Shown here in pieces: positions 1 to 7,822 of a DNA stretch of 41,648 bases. The position numbers and the translations under genes are program-made. The stretch's first letter is position 1, and every line of letters starts with the position of its first letter. The notes under the pieces were generated by a model, which did no database searches, was not told the DNA's origin, and was given only the letters and a program-made list of their open reading frames with translations. The stretch covers positions 1-41,648 of the forward strand of contig CACYGL010000005.1 of assembly GCA_902773995.1 (NCBI GenBank), given 5' to 3'. Source of the DNA: an uncultured Coriobacteriaceae bacterium (GTDB lineage: Bacteria > Actinomycetota > Coriobacteriia > Coriobacteriales > Atopobiaceae).

Positions 1-456
1 CTCCTCGAAGGTGAGGTCCTTGTGGTTGGCGTTGGTGTAGTTGGCAGCCCAGCAGCCGTTGCAGTGCAGGTTGCAGCGGGTGGTGGGGTCCATGAGGATA
101 GCCCACGGGCAGTTGCAGCCCTCGGTGTCATTGACCTCGCGCTGGCGAGCGCCGCCAATGGTCACGGAGTTCACGAAGAAGTTGTGCACGAAGGTCTTGA
201 CGACGTCCTTGTCAACGTTGTTGATGATGTTGTCGACCAGGCGGCGCCAGTTGTTGGTGGGGTCCTTCATGTAGCCCATGACCATGTTGAAGAGCCTGAG
301 CTGGGCGTCGTTGATGGAGTCGCCGGAGCCGGCAAACTTGTTGATGAGAGACTCGACCTTGGGCAGATTGCCATCGAAGTCGTCGTAGAGCATGTTGACA
401 CCCTGGTCGACAGCGATGCCAATGGCCTTTGCCTTGATGGACGTAAACGCGGGCAT
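1..456 (-). CDS. Radical SAM protein, N-terminal part (runs off the left edge)
   Basis: The first 152 codons of a minus-strand gene are visible and the frame is open to the window edge. The start at 456 is preceded by a strong purine-rich ribosome binding site (GGAGAAGGAGAGG). The motif CNLHCNGC places Cys128, Cys132 and Cys135 in the CX3CX2C pattern that binds the 4Fe-4S cluster of radical SAM enzymes, directly followed by WAANY. About 120 residues precede the motif, which fits uncharacterised anaerobe radical SAM proteins (often with a C-terminal SPASM-type cluster) rather than pyruvate formate-lyase activases. Substrate unknown. The enzymatic class is secure; anything more specific needs the missing C-terminus. 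Confidence 0.85.
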   Translation of the reverse strand, partial: MPAFTSIKAKAIGIAVDQGVNMLYDDFDGNLPKVESLINKFAGSGDSINDAQLRLFNMVMGYMKDPTNNWRRLVDNIINNVDKDVVKTFVHNFFVNSVTIGGARQREVNDTEGCNCPWAILMDPTTRCNLHCNGCWAANYTNANHKDLTFEE

Positions 457-582
457 GAGCCTCTCCTTCTCCTGCGGATAACCGCTCTCGTGGGACCGCC
501 TGCACCTTCGCCACTCATGGCGCTCGGTGCCCGGTTGGAATAGAGAGTATCATCCCCCAAGCCCGCCGAGATGATTCCATTT

Positions 583-599
583 TTTGAAATATGTTCAAA
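583..599. promoter_or_regulatory. Palindrome upstream of the radical SAM gene
   Basis: TTTGAA and TTCAAA are separated by 5 bp in an AT-rich stretch between the GntR gene (stop at 648) and the radical SAM gene (start 456). It could be a regulator site or part of the promoter. It is not GC-rich enough for a good terminator. The rest of 457-647 shows nothing else recognisable. Confidence 0.3.
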
Positions 600-647
600 T
601 CAAGCACGCAAACGGTGAGCGGCTAACAAGACGCCCACCCGTCCCTA

Positions 648-1373
648 CTATGTTGCAGAGGTGCAGGGTACGCACGTATCAAGCTCAAACGCATTGGTAT
701 CGCTGCGATACTCGGCAATGCTGTATTCGATAATCCTGTCATGCGCATCCAACGTAGTTGTAGAAAAACGAAAGAGCGGATCCCCCTGTCTCACGTCGAG
801 CAAGGCCGCAAGGCTCGCGTCGGCCTTCATGAGCTCGAGGCGTCGCCTGGCCACCACAGGAGGGTTGCCTCTATCGTCAAAAAAGGCATAGAGCGACGCG
901 GACGAGAAGTCCACCTTTTCGATGCCGGGATACAGGTTAAGTGGGATAAGGCTCTCCACCAAGACGTTGGGGGTGTCGTTGGCGTAGCGAAGGCGGACTA
1001 GGCGAAAGACCGCATCTCCCTCTTTGATGCACAGCGAGTTTGCAATGCTTACTGTCGCAAGCGTCTTACGTGCAAGAATAACCTTCGTCTTGGGGATAAG
1101 CCCGTGCTCGTGAATCTCCTCGTCAAAACTCCGCAGGGTCACAGCAAAGCGTTGATCAATCTTGCGGGCACGAACACAAACGCCCCTGAGTCCACCTTTC
1201 TCAAGGATGCCCTCGTCCATGAGCATCTGAACCGCTCGACGAACCGTGGGCCTGCTCACGCCATATGCAGCCGCAAGCTCCTCTTCAGAAGGAATGGTCT
1301 CCCCATCGTGATAGGTTTGGTTGTCCACGAGCTCGTGTAGGTCATCGTGAATCATCTTGTAGAGTGGATTCAT
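648..1373 (-). CDS. GntR family regulator with UTRA ligand domain (paralogue 1)
   Basis: A 241-residue regulator of the HutC/FadR-like GntR type. Residues about 5-75 form the winged helix-turn-helix (IPSEEELAAAYGVSRPTVRR followed by a wing), and the remainder is a UTRA domain, which in this family binds a small effector, often a sugar phosphate. The ATG at 1373 is chosen because MNPLYKMIHDDL aligns with METLYSAIKDDL of the paralogue at 2126-2899; a TTG 15 bp upstream is the alternative. The two paralogues flank a small divergent gene. The likely targets are its own promoter and neighbouring sugar genes. The effector cannot be read from sequence. Confidence 0.88.
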   Translation of the reverse strand: MNPLYKMIHDDLHELVDNQTYHDGETIPSEEELAAAYGVSRPTVRRAVQMLMDEGILEKGGLRGVCVRARKIDQRFAVTLRSFDEEIHEHGLIPKTKVILARKTLATVSIANSLCIKEGDAVFRLVRLRYANDTPNVLVESLIPLNLYPGIEKVDFSSASLYAFFDDRGNPPVVARRRLELMKADASLAALLDVRQGDPLFRFSTTTLDAHDRIIEYSIAEYRSDTNAFELDTCVPCTSAT

Positions 1374-1447
1374 ACTGCCCCCAACCAATCAAAGCCCGCT
1401 GTTTCGCCATATCTAACATTATTTATTACATATACTATATTGTTAAT

Positions 1448-1458
1448 GGATAGTATCC
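1448..1458. promoter_or_regulatory. Candidate operator GGATAGTATCC between GntR gene and divergent gene
   Basis: A perfect odd-centred 11-bp palindrome lies in the AT-rich divergent intergenic region 1374-1541. GntR regulators usually bind short palindromes in their own promoter region, so autoregulation by the 648-1373 product is plausible. No binding evidence is available here. Confidence 0.35.
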
Positions 1459-1541
1459 TATATTCTTGGCCTGTTTCTTCCATATGTAATTTGCATAACG
1501 TACATATTGTATGAACCACATATACGAGAGGGCTGGTCCAC

Positions 1542-2129
1542 ATGTCATCAGAAAGTATCGTAGTCATCGTCATTCTCGTAATTCTTGGCATCATTGCCGC
1601 ACATCTTGCCATTTTGCGACATATCAACTTACGCGCAACATCCCTCTACCAGCAGCACAATGCGCAGGGTCTATCAGCGTATCTACAGAGGGGCTACGTA
1701 CGAAGACTCATGCCCGCCTACAACCACGGGTGTCTCATGCTTGCTGCACGCGACCTAGCAGGAGACGCAATTGGCGCACAAGAAATAATCGATGGCTTGG
1801 TAGATATTGCTGCCCCAGGCGCGCAGCGAAACGACCTTGCAGGTCGCGCGGTCAATCACTACGTAAGCACGGAAGATTCCGCGGGCGCGCATCGGTTTGT
1901 AAACCGCCTGCGCACCCAGGGGGAAGCAGCACTCTGTGACGAACTGGACAGACTCATAGAGATTGAGATTGACGGCTCAGACAAGTACCTCGACGATATG
2001 ACCGCTGCACTCGAAACCGCAGACACCCCAACCAAGAGGCGGCTTTATGCACTCATAGCAAAGCAATACGAGAACCGCGGAGACACTGCAAGGGCAAGGG
2101 AAGCTCGAGATGCTGCACGGGCGTGTTAG
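1542..2129 (+). CDS. Membrane-anchored helical-repeat protein of unknown function
   Basis: 195 residues, not recognised. Residues about 5-24 (IVVIVILVILGIIAAHLAIL) form one hydrophobic helix suitable as an N-terminal membrane anchor. The rest is alanine-rich and helical, with spacing that resembles degenerate tetratricopeptide repeats (for example KRRLYALIAKQYENRGD near the C-terminus). It is transcribed divergently from GntR paralogue 1 and converges on GntR paralogue 2, with the two stop codons overlapping (2126-2129). The position suggests control by one of the two regulators. The soluble part would be cytoplasmic or extracytoplasmic depending on topology, which is unresolved. Confidence 0.7.
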   Translation: MSSESIVVIVILVILGIIAAHLAILRHINLRATSLYQQHNAQGLSAYLQRGYVRRLMPAYNHGCLMLAARDLAGDAIGAQEIIDGLVDIAAPGAQRNDLAGRAVNHYVSTEDSAGAHRFVNRLRTQGEAALCDELDRLIEIEIDGSDKYLDDMTAALETADTPTKRRLYALIAKQYENRGDTARAREARDAARAC

Positions 2130-2899
2130 TCCTTAGGAAGCGGCTCAGGCATTGCAGTCGAATCCGGCTCGTTAACCGAAAACTCAAACGTATTATTCCT
2201 GCCACGGTAGGTTGAAACCGAATACTCAACCATGTGACCTTCGGCATCGCGTCCAAAAGTGTGAAAGTAGAAAAGCGGGTCTCCAATAGGCACATCCAAC
2301 AGCGTAGACGAGGAGGGGTCTGCCTTGATTACCTCGAGCCTGCGCGTAAGCGAGTGGACCGGCCTACCCATTGACCTCATCTGGTGATAAAGACCAACCT
2401 TTGAAAAGTCCACATCCGTAAGACCCGGATAGAAGTCGGCGCGAATGTAGTTCTCCATGAATACATTGGGCGTGTCATCAACGTAGCGGAGCCGCACGAG
2501 CTTGTAAACAAGAGCACCATCGTTAAGCTCAAGCGCCTTGGCAACCTCGTGATTTGCCTCCTCTTCTTTGGCGAGAATTGGGACTGTCCTGACAATCCTA
2601 CCGGCAGCACGAATCTCATCCTCGAAGCTCTGAACGCCGCGAAGCTTTGACCTGTCTGTAGGGAGACTCGCAATACCGTCATCTTGAGTGGGCTTGGTAA
2701 CCACGGTGCCCCTGCGCTTGCGCTTGTCTAGGTATCCCTCATTGGCAAGAATCTGAAGCGCTTGGCGAATCGTGGGCCTGCTTACTCCATATGACTTTGC
2801 AAGATCAACCTCGGTAGGGATAACTTCGCCCTCGACATAGGTGCCGTCCTTGATCTTCGCGAGAAGGTCGTCTTTGATTGCCGAATACAGCGTTTCCAT
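2126..2899 (-). CDS. GntR family regulator with UTRA ligand domain (paralogue 2)
   Basis: A 257-residue paralogue of the 648-1373 gene. Winged helix-turn-helix at about residues 10-75 (VIPTEVDLAKSYGVSRPTIR, then ALQILANEGYL and a basic wing), then a UTRA domain. The ATG at 2899 has GGGAG about 10 bp upstream and starts METLYSAIKDDL, matching the paralogue; upstream in-frame codons are not needed. It lies just downstream of the sugar/PTS operon terminator. A near-identical 14-bp sequence occurs upstream of this gene (2978-2991) and in the PTS/deoC divergent region (7688-7701), so it is the best candidate regulator of the PTS operon. Effector unknown, possibly a hexose phosphate. Confidence 0.9.
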   Translation of the reverse strand: METLYSAIKDDLLAKIKDGTYVEGEVIPTEVDLAKSYGVSRPTIRQALQILANEGYLDKRKRRGTVVTKPTQDDGIASLPTDRSKLRGVQSFEDEIRAAGRIVRTVPILAKEEEANHEVAKALELNDGALVYKLVRLRYVDDTPNVFMENYIRADFYPGLTDVDFSKVGLYHQMRSMGRPVHSLTRRLEVIKADPSSSTLLDVPIGDPLFYFHTFGRDAEGHMVEYSVSTYRGRNNTFEFSVNEPDSTAMPEPLPKD

Positions 2900-2977
2900 G
2901 CCAGATACTCCCACCGAGGCACGATCGATACTTTGATTGTTTGAACCTGACCTATACATTCCAATTTTATGGCAACC

Positions 2978-3000
2978 AATTGATATAAGTCCTTACTTAT
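2978..3000. promoter_or_regulatory. Candidate GntR operator upstream of paralogue 2
   Basis: AATTGATATAAGTC (2978-2991) is followed by ACTTAT, which with ATAAGT forms an inverted repeat around CCTT (2985-3000). It differs at one base of 14 from 7688-7701 in the PTS/deoC divergent promoter region. Confidence 0.45.
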
Positions 3001-3039
3001 CACTATCATTCTTTTCTACACTATTCGATAAGCACAGAG

Positions 3040-3069
3040 AAAGGGGTGCCGCAGTTGCGACACCCCTTT
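3040..3069. terminator. Bidirectional intrinsic terminator after the sugar/PTS operon
   Basis: AAAGGGGTG (3040-3048) pairs with CACCCCTTT (3061-3069), and the loop contains a further CGCA/TGCG stem. T-rich sequence follows on both strands. It separates the epimerase stop (3112) from the GntR gene start (2899). Confidence 0.8.
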
Positions 3070-3111
3070 TCGCATTCGCCAATGAGTATTGGGATAGGCA
3101 AAATAGCCTGG

Positions 3112-3756
3112 TTACAGTTGCCTGAGGTCCTTGAAGATATCCTGATACGGCCTCCCCTTCCCAAATAGCGCGCTTGTGCCAAGGACCACTCCATCGGCCC
3201 CCAACGAATGCGCCCGGGCAATAACCTCGGGAGAGCACGCACCATCAATCAGGAGCTTGTAGCCATAGCGGTCCTTCTCCGCGGCAAAGCGCTCAATTTT
3301 AGGAGTCACGTAATCGAGGTACCGTTGCCCCGCAAACCCCGGGTTTACCGTCATGAGTAGCACATAGTCCACCACGGGAAGGCTGTCCTCCACGGAGGAG
3401 AAGCTGAGTCCCGGGTTCACCGCTATTCCCGGCTGAGCTCCGAGCCTAGAAATCTTAAGCAGCGTTGAGTTGATGGCAAGATCAGACTCAGGATGCACGT
3501 AGATGATGCTCGCGCCAGCATGGACAAAGAACTCGCAGGCATCATATGGATTGGTTGCCATGAGATGTACGTCGCAGGGCACGCTCGAGCGTTGACAGAT
3601 GGCTTTTACATCACCAAGCGAAAGCGCATAGTTAGGCACGTAGTGGCCGTCCATGACGTCAAGGTGCATGATATCGGCTCCGGCGGCGCACAACTCATCG
3701 ACCTCCTTTCCAAGGTTAAGGAAGTCGGCGCACATGAGTGACGGACAGAGAAGCAT
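3112..3756 (-). CDS. Ribulose-phosphate / allulose-6-phosphate 3-epimerase family protein
   Basis: 214 residues, the usual length of the ribulose-phosphate 3-epimerase TIM barrel. Family residues are visible: Ser6 in CPSLMCAD, His31 and Asp33 in HLDVMDGHYVPN, His64 in VHLM, the loop MTVNPGFAGQ and the catalytic Asp171 in LIDGACSPE. It would interconvert ketose 5- or 6-phosphates at C3 in the cytoplasm. The SLMCAD start and the TVNPGFAGQ loop resemble AlsE (D-allulose-6-phosphate epimerase), and linkage to a hexose PTS and a hexose-phosphate isomerase supports a 6-carbon substrate, but housekeeping Rpe cannot be excluded. It is the last gene of the operon; the start follows a GGGGG ribosome site 14 bp after the manA stop. 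Confidence 0.85.
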   Translation of the reverse strand: MLLCPSLMCADFLNLGKEVDELCAAGADIMHLDVMDGHYVPNYALSLGDVKAICQRSSVPCDVHLMATNPYDACEFFVHAGASIIYVHPESDLAINSTLLKISRLGAQPGIAVNPGLSFSSVEDSLPVVDYVLLMTVNPGFAGQRYLDYVTPKIERFAAEKDRYGYKLLIDGACSPEVIARAHSLGADGVVLGTSALFGKGRPYQDIFKDLRQL

Positions 3757-3770
3757 CGCGAACCCCCAAT

Positions 3771-4700
3771 CTAGGCAGTGGTCATCATGCAGGTAAGGTT
3801 GCCGCCAATAACGACCTTCTCGCCCCGAGGAATCAGGAAGTGGTCACCAACCTTGACCGGAATTCCCCCCGCCACGCCAGAGCCCCTCACCACACTCACG
3901 AGCTCATACGTATCCTCGTTGACCTCGTACTCCCCGTCGCTCACCACAAGCTTCTCGATGCGGAATGAATCGCTATCCATATAGGTCACGCGCTCGCAGC
4001 GACCATAGGCATTGACCGTCGTCGTGTATGACTCGTGGTTAGCAGCATCCCCGTAGTGAAGGGTCTCCATGGCTTTCTCGAGGTGAAGCTCGCGCTTGTT
4101 GCCGTTCGCATCGGTCCTGTCGTAGTCCCAGAACCTATATGTCACGTTTGTGCATTGCTGGACCTCGTATGCAATCACGCCGCCACAGCACGCATGCAGC
4201 GTCCCTGCCGGTATGTAGACGAAGTCGTCCTGTCTCACGGTAAGGTGGCGAATGAGGTCGGCCCAACGGTCGCCGGCAATATAGGAGCGGAGGTCCTGCT
4301 CATCCCTGGCGTTGTGCCCAAAGACAATCTGGGAACCCTCATCTGCCTTGAGAAAGTACCACGCCTCGTTCTTGCCGAGAGCATATCCGTACTTCTTTGC
4401 ATGCTCGACATCCGGGTGAACTTGGATGCTGAGGTTGTCACGAGGGCAGAGCATCGAGATGATCAGCGGAAACTCGCGATTGGTGTCACCGAAGAGCTCG
4501 GGGTGGCCATTCCACAGGTCGAGGAGCGTCGTGCCCTTGTAGGGACCGTTCTGGCAGACGTTGGACCCATCGGGCTGCGCCGCAAACGCCCAAGCCTGGC
4601 CCGTCCCATCGGGCATCCAGTCGTAGCCGTAATACTCCTTGATGGACGTGCCACCCCACACCGTCTTGAAAGGAATTGGCTTGAAAAACAGGGGTTCCAT
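3771..4700 (-). CDS. manA: Class I mannose-6-phosphate isomerase
   Basis: 309 residues, the short bacterial form of type I phosphomannose isomerase, a zinc enzyme interconverting mannose 6-phosphate and fructose 6-phosphate. Zinc ligands are visible as Gln93 and His95 (QVHPD), Glu112 (NEAWYF) and His169 (AGTLHA), with the catalytic arginine in WDYDR near 195. The ATG at 4700 is preceded by GGAG at proper spacing; the frame extends further upstream but the extension does not resemble the family. It follows the PTS genes and precedes the epimerase, implying entry of the imported hexose phosphate into glycolysis as fructose 6-phosphate. A hairpin at 4732-4763 may set its expression relative to the PTS. 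Confidence 0.92.
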   Translation of the reverse strand: MEPLFFKPIPFKTVWGGTSIKEYYGYDWMPDGTGQAWAFAAQPDGSNVCQNGPYKGTTLLDLWNGHPELFGDTNREFPLIISMLCPRDNLSIQVHPDVEHAKKYGYALGKNEAWYFLKADEGSQIVFGHNARDEQDLRSYIAGDRWADLIRHLTVRQDDFVYIPAGTLHACCGGVIAYEVQQCTNVTYRFWDYDRTDANGNKRELHLEKAMETLHYGDAANHESYTTTVNAYGRCERVTYMDSDSFRIEKLVVSDGEYEVNEDTYELVSVVRGSGVAGGIPVKVGDHFLIPRGEKVVIGGNLTCMMTTA

Positions 4701-4731
4701 ACCACACTCCAATTTCCTTAGAGAAACCGGA

Positions 4732-4763
4732 GGCCTAGCAGCTACATGCGTTGCTGCTAGGCC
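4732..4763. terminator. Perfect 11-bp hairpin between PTS IID and manA
   Basis: GGCCTAGCAGC (4732-4742) and GCTGCTAGGCC (4753-4763) form a perfect stem with a 10-nt loop. On the minus strand it is followed only by a weak T run (GGTTTCTC), so it is more likely an attenuating or mRNA-stabilising hairpin than a full stop. Confidence 0.55.
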
Positions 4764-4817
4764 CCTCAAGCTACTGTCACAGAACAAGCAAAAGTCTTGA
4801 TGCTTCAGTGCTCTGCC

Positions 4818-5666
4818 CTACAGGAAGCCGATGCAGCACAGCACGATAACCGCAGCAGTAAGGACAAGCAGAACCTTTGTCGCAGACCACTGCTTCTTGT
4901 TGAGCATCCACCAGGTGACCATGGTCACAATAAGGGCGAGCAGGCCTGGGAAGACGCCGTCAAGCGTGTCCTGAAGGGCGCCCATCTCAGTGCCGTAAGG
5001 AATCTGGACGACCGTGGAAACGGCGACCTTGCCTGCGGCGAGAGTGCCAACGACGATGATTCCCAGGACGTTGATGGCGTCCATCAAGCGCATGGACTTC
5101 TCGCCGACCAGGGTGTCGATGGCGCCAAGGCCCATCTTATAGCCATAGCGGAACATGCCGTAGCTGACGGCAACGCCAATGACCAGCCAAGAGATAATGT
5201 AGAAAATTGGGCCGGCAGGGCTACCGTTAGACGCAAGGCTCATTCCAATGGAGAGCAGCGTAGGGACGATAATGCCCTGGATCACGGAGTCGCCGAGACC
5301 AGCGAGGGGACCCATGAGGGCGGTCTTGACTGAGGTCGGCATCTCCTCGGGGATGTCGTCGCCAAGGGCAATGCCCTCCTCAAGTGCGGCCACGATGCCG
5401 TTAATCACGGTGCCAACCTGCGGCTCGGTGTTGTAGAACTGCGAGTGGCGGGTGAGCAGGCGAGCCTTCCCCTCGGGGTCATTCTTGTAGAACTTCTCCG
5501 CAAAGGGAATGTAGGACCACGCAAAGCCGTGGGACTCGAGCTTCTCGTACGAGCTGGAGGAGAACCAGCCGAAGTTCCAGCGATACCAAAGCTGGTTGAG
5601 GTCATGCTTGGTGAGGCCCTTCTTGCCGTCTGCCCGCTTCACCAGGGGCTCTTCGTTGTTAGCCAT
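4818..5666 (-). CDS. PTS mannose/fructose/sorbose-family transporter, IID component
   Basis: 282 residues. The N-terminal cytoplasmic part (LTKHDLNQLWYRWNF to PEEMPTSVKTALMGPLAGLGDS) carries family features, including the MGPLAGLGDS turn before the membrane region. Several hydrophobic segments follow between about residues 130 and 280. IID works with IIC to move the sugar across the membrane during phosphorylation. The start at 5666 has AAAGGAG about 11 bp upstream. It is the fourth gene of a complete IIA-IIB-IIC-IID set transcribed leftward. Sugar specificity cannot be fixed from IID sequence. Confidence 0.95.
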   Translation of the reverse strand: MANNEEPLVKRADGKKGLTKHDLNQLWYRWNFGWFSSSSYEKLESHGFAWSYIPFAEKFYKNDPEGKARLLTRHSQFYNTEPQVGTVINGIVAALEEGIALGDDIPEEMPTSVKTALMGPLAGLGDSVIQGIIVPTLLSIGMSLASNGSPAGPIFYIISWLVIGVAVSYGMFRYGYKMGLGAIDTLVGEKSMRLMDAINVLGIIVVGTLAAGKVAVSTVVQIPYGTEMGALQDTLDGVFPGLLALIVTMVTWWMLNKKQWSATKVLLVLTAAVIVLCCIGFL

Positions 5667-5690
5667 GATAGGTAAGCTCCTTTCAGTGAA

Positions 5691-6515
5691 TTAGAAGAGA
5701 TCGGCATCCTCGTAGGCGGCATCCGCGCTCTGCGTGGAACCAGCGGGGGCGGCAGCGGCAGCCTTAGAAGTGGCCAGGTAGTAGATGTAGGCAACGACGG
5801 CCGCAATGAAGACCACAGGAATCGTGTCGAGCTTGCCGAAGGCGAGCAGGACAAAGCCGAAGAAGAAGAACACCAGCTGAATCTTGTCCTTGATCACGAT
5901 GTTCATCAGCATGCCGATGCCGAGAGCGGGGAGCACGCCGCCGAGCACGCCGATGATGTGCGTGATGAGCTCGGGAGCGTTGGCGGCCAGGGTGTTGACG
6001 AGCCCCTCGCCAAGCAGGATGGCAGCGAACGTAGGAACGAAGCGAAGCAGGAATGTGCAAATCTGAGGAACGATCATGTGCCAGATGGTGATACCGTGGC
6101 CGTCGCCCTTCTCAGCAGCCTCGAGAGCCTTGTTGTTGAAGACAGAGTAGAAGGCCATGCGGAGGTTGTAGAAGATCAGACCGAAGGTGTTGCCAACGAG
6201 AACAGCGAGCGTGACCGCGAGCGCAGGATCCTTGGTGGAAGCCATGGCCAGACCAATGCCACCGTAGGACGCATAGGTGATCTCAGAGTTGGTCGCGCCA
6301 CCGGTAGAGAGGTTGGCGATGAAGACCGCCTGCACGGCGACGCCGCACAGGATGCCGTTGGTTACGTCGCCAAACGCCAGGCCAACGATGAGACCTGCGA
6401 CCAGTGGTCTACCGAGGCAGTAGAAGCTGCCCGTGGTGCCCACTGGGTTGAAGGCCTCGATTGCGCCCAGATAGCAGAACAATCCGCAAATCAGGGCTGG
6501 GAAAAAGTTGCTCAT
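5691..6515 (-). CDS. PTS mannose-family transporter, IIC component
   Basis: 274 residues, strongly hydrophobic, with the family pattern of a sugar-binding channel (AFNPVGTTGSFYCLGRPLVAG; GILCGVAVQAVFIANLSTGG). The ATG at 6515 follows a perfect AGGAGG site 9 bp upstream; an in-frame start 24 bp earlier lies on top of that site and is rejected. The C-terminus has an alanine-rich linker and ends in an acidic tail AYEDADLF, very like the DEDDDLF end of the IIA protein at 7143-7574. It lies between IIB and IID in the PTS operon. Confidence 0.95.
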   Translation of the reverse strand: MSNFFPALICGLFCYLGAIEAFNPVGTTGSFYCLGRPLVAGLIVGLAFGDVTNGILCGVAVQAVFIANLSTGGATNSEITYASYGGIGLAMASTKDPALAVTLAVLVGNTFGLIFYNLRMAFYSVFNNKALEAAEKGDGHGITIWHMIVPQICTFLLRFVPTFAAILLGEGLVNTLAANAPELITHIIGVLGGVLPALGIGMLMNIVIKDKIQLVFFFFGFVLLAFGKLDTIPVVFIAAVVAYIYYLATSKAAAAAPAGSTQSADAAYEDADLF

Positions 6516-6546
6516 AGTGCATTCCTCCTCTTTCGCCAACTACCTT

Positions 6547-7041
6547 TTACAGAGACTGGTACTTGGCCTTGAGCGCAGGCCAAGTCCTGACTCCGTCTTC
6601 CGGAATCATCTGGAACTGCAGGTCAATTCCCTGGTCAGCCAGATAGTCAAAGCACTCAACGTCTTCGTCGTTGATGCAGACGGCATTACCGAGGTTCTTG
6701 GTTCCCGGGCGCGTGGTGCTGAGGTTGCCCACATTGAGGACCTTGCCAAAGTCTCCTCCGGCGCGCTTGAGGGCAGCGAACTCCTCAACAGAGTCCGAGA
6801 TGATAAAGAAGTTGTGTTTGGAAGCCTTCGCCTTCTCGAGCGCGGCAACACCCTGCTCGACCGTGTAGACACCCAGCTTGAGTCGTCCTGCGGCAGCCTT
6901 GAGGACCTTCTTACGCAGATCATCGGATGCAACCTTGTCACTGATGACCAGAATTCCGTCACAGGGCTTCTGGGCAGCCCAACGCGTGACCGTCTGGCCA
7001 TGGATGACCCGGTCATCGATGCGGACAAACGAAATTGGCAT
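6547..7041 (-). CDS. PTS mannose-family transporter, IIB component
   Basis: 164 residues, typical for a separate IIB subunit. The phosphorylation motif FVRIDDRVIHGQ places the active His at residue 14, which receives phosphate from IIA and passes it to the sugar. Start chosen at 7041 (MPISFVRIDDR) with AAGGGAG about 10 bp upstream; the longer upstream reading adds a non-homologous leader. Cytoplasmic; acts with the products of the flanking IIA and IIC genes. Confidence 0.95.
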   Translation of the reverse strand: MPISFVRIDDRVIHGQTVTRWAAQKPCDGILVISDKVASDDLRKKVLKAAAGRLKLGVYTVEQGVAALEKAKASKHNFFIISDSVEEFAALKRAGGDFGKVLNVGNLSTTRPGTKNLGNAVCINDEDVECFDYLADQGIDLQFQMIPEDGVRTWPALKAKYQSL

Positions 7042-7142
7042 GATGTAGCTCCCTTCCACTGCCGCGTCTCCGCGCGGTATTGACCCAACCACCAAGGGGC
7101 AGGTGAGGGGGACGCATCCCGCTCGGAAAGCCCCTGACGTGC

Positions 7143-7574
7143 CTAGAAGAGGTCGTCGTCCTCGTCGGATGCGTCATCCTCCGTCGGGGCATCGGTCCCC
7201 TGAATGCCAAAGGCACCCGAATCGAGCGCAGTCTTGTAGATGGCATCGAGATCGTTGGAGTCCATCGCGGCGATCCCGGCCTCTAGGACCATGGGGAGGT
7301 TGAGACCAGCCGCGAGGCGGATGTGTTCGGGGTCTCTGAGGAAGCATGCGTATGACTCGTTGTACGGCGTGCCTCCCTTGAGATCTGCCAAGATGAGAAG
7401 GTCCCCTTCGGCCGTGAGCTCGGCGACCTTTGACTCGAGACGAACGCGGAAGTCCCCAACCCCACTCTCCGTGAGGCTAAGGGCGGAGATGTTCTTGCAG
7501 CCCGAGACGAGCATGCTGAATGCATCGAGCACGCCCTCGCAGAGCTTTCCGTGAGACACAAGAAGGATGTGCAT
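7143..7574 (-). CDS. PTS mannose-family transporter, IIA component
   Basis: 143 residues. The N-terminus MHILLVSHGK contains the phosphoacceptor His8 of EIIA-Man domains, and DLKGGTPYN matches the conserved GGTP loop. The protein takes phosphate from HPr and passes it to IIB. It is the first gene of the leftward PTS operon; GGAG precedes the start by about 10 bp and a 248-bp divergent region separates it from deoC. The acidic tail (EDDASDEDDDLF) extends past the usual fold and resembles the IIC tail. Confidence 0.95.
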   Translation of the reverse strand: MHILLVSHGKLCEGVLDAFSMLVSGCKNISALSLTESGVGDFRVRLESKVAELTAEGDLLILADLKGGTPYNESYACFLRDPEHIRLAAGLNLPMVLEAGIAAMDSNDLDAIYKTALDSGAFGIQGTDAPTEDDASDEDDDLF

Positions 7575-7687
7575 TAAAAAAACTCCATTCGTTATGTCAT
7601 TAATGTCATGTCGTGGAACGTATTAGTTCATAAGTCAGCGATGCAGTCTTCACATCTCCATCATTTGCAGGGCAATAGTACGGACTT

Positions 7688-7704
7688 AATTGATATTAGT
7701 CAAG
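7688..7704. promoter_or_regulatory. Candidate GntR operator in the PTS/deoC divergent region
   Basis: AATTGATATTAGTC (7688-7701) matches 13 of 14 bases of 2978-2991 upstream of GntR paralogue 2, and continues as an inverted TTGA/TCAA pair. It lies in 7575-7822, which holds no gene, is AT-rich and must contain the promoters of both the PTS operon and deoC. Confidence 0.45.
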
Positions 7705-7822
7705 ACAAAATACCAACAAATTTCTTAAACGGTCAGCGTTTTTCCTAGACATATTTAATAACATATCTTCAACGAGAGAACCGAGACAGGTCTTCCGGTC
7801 CTCAATAGGGAAAGGTTGGAAT

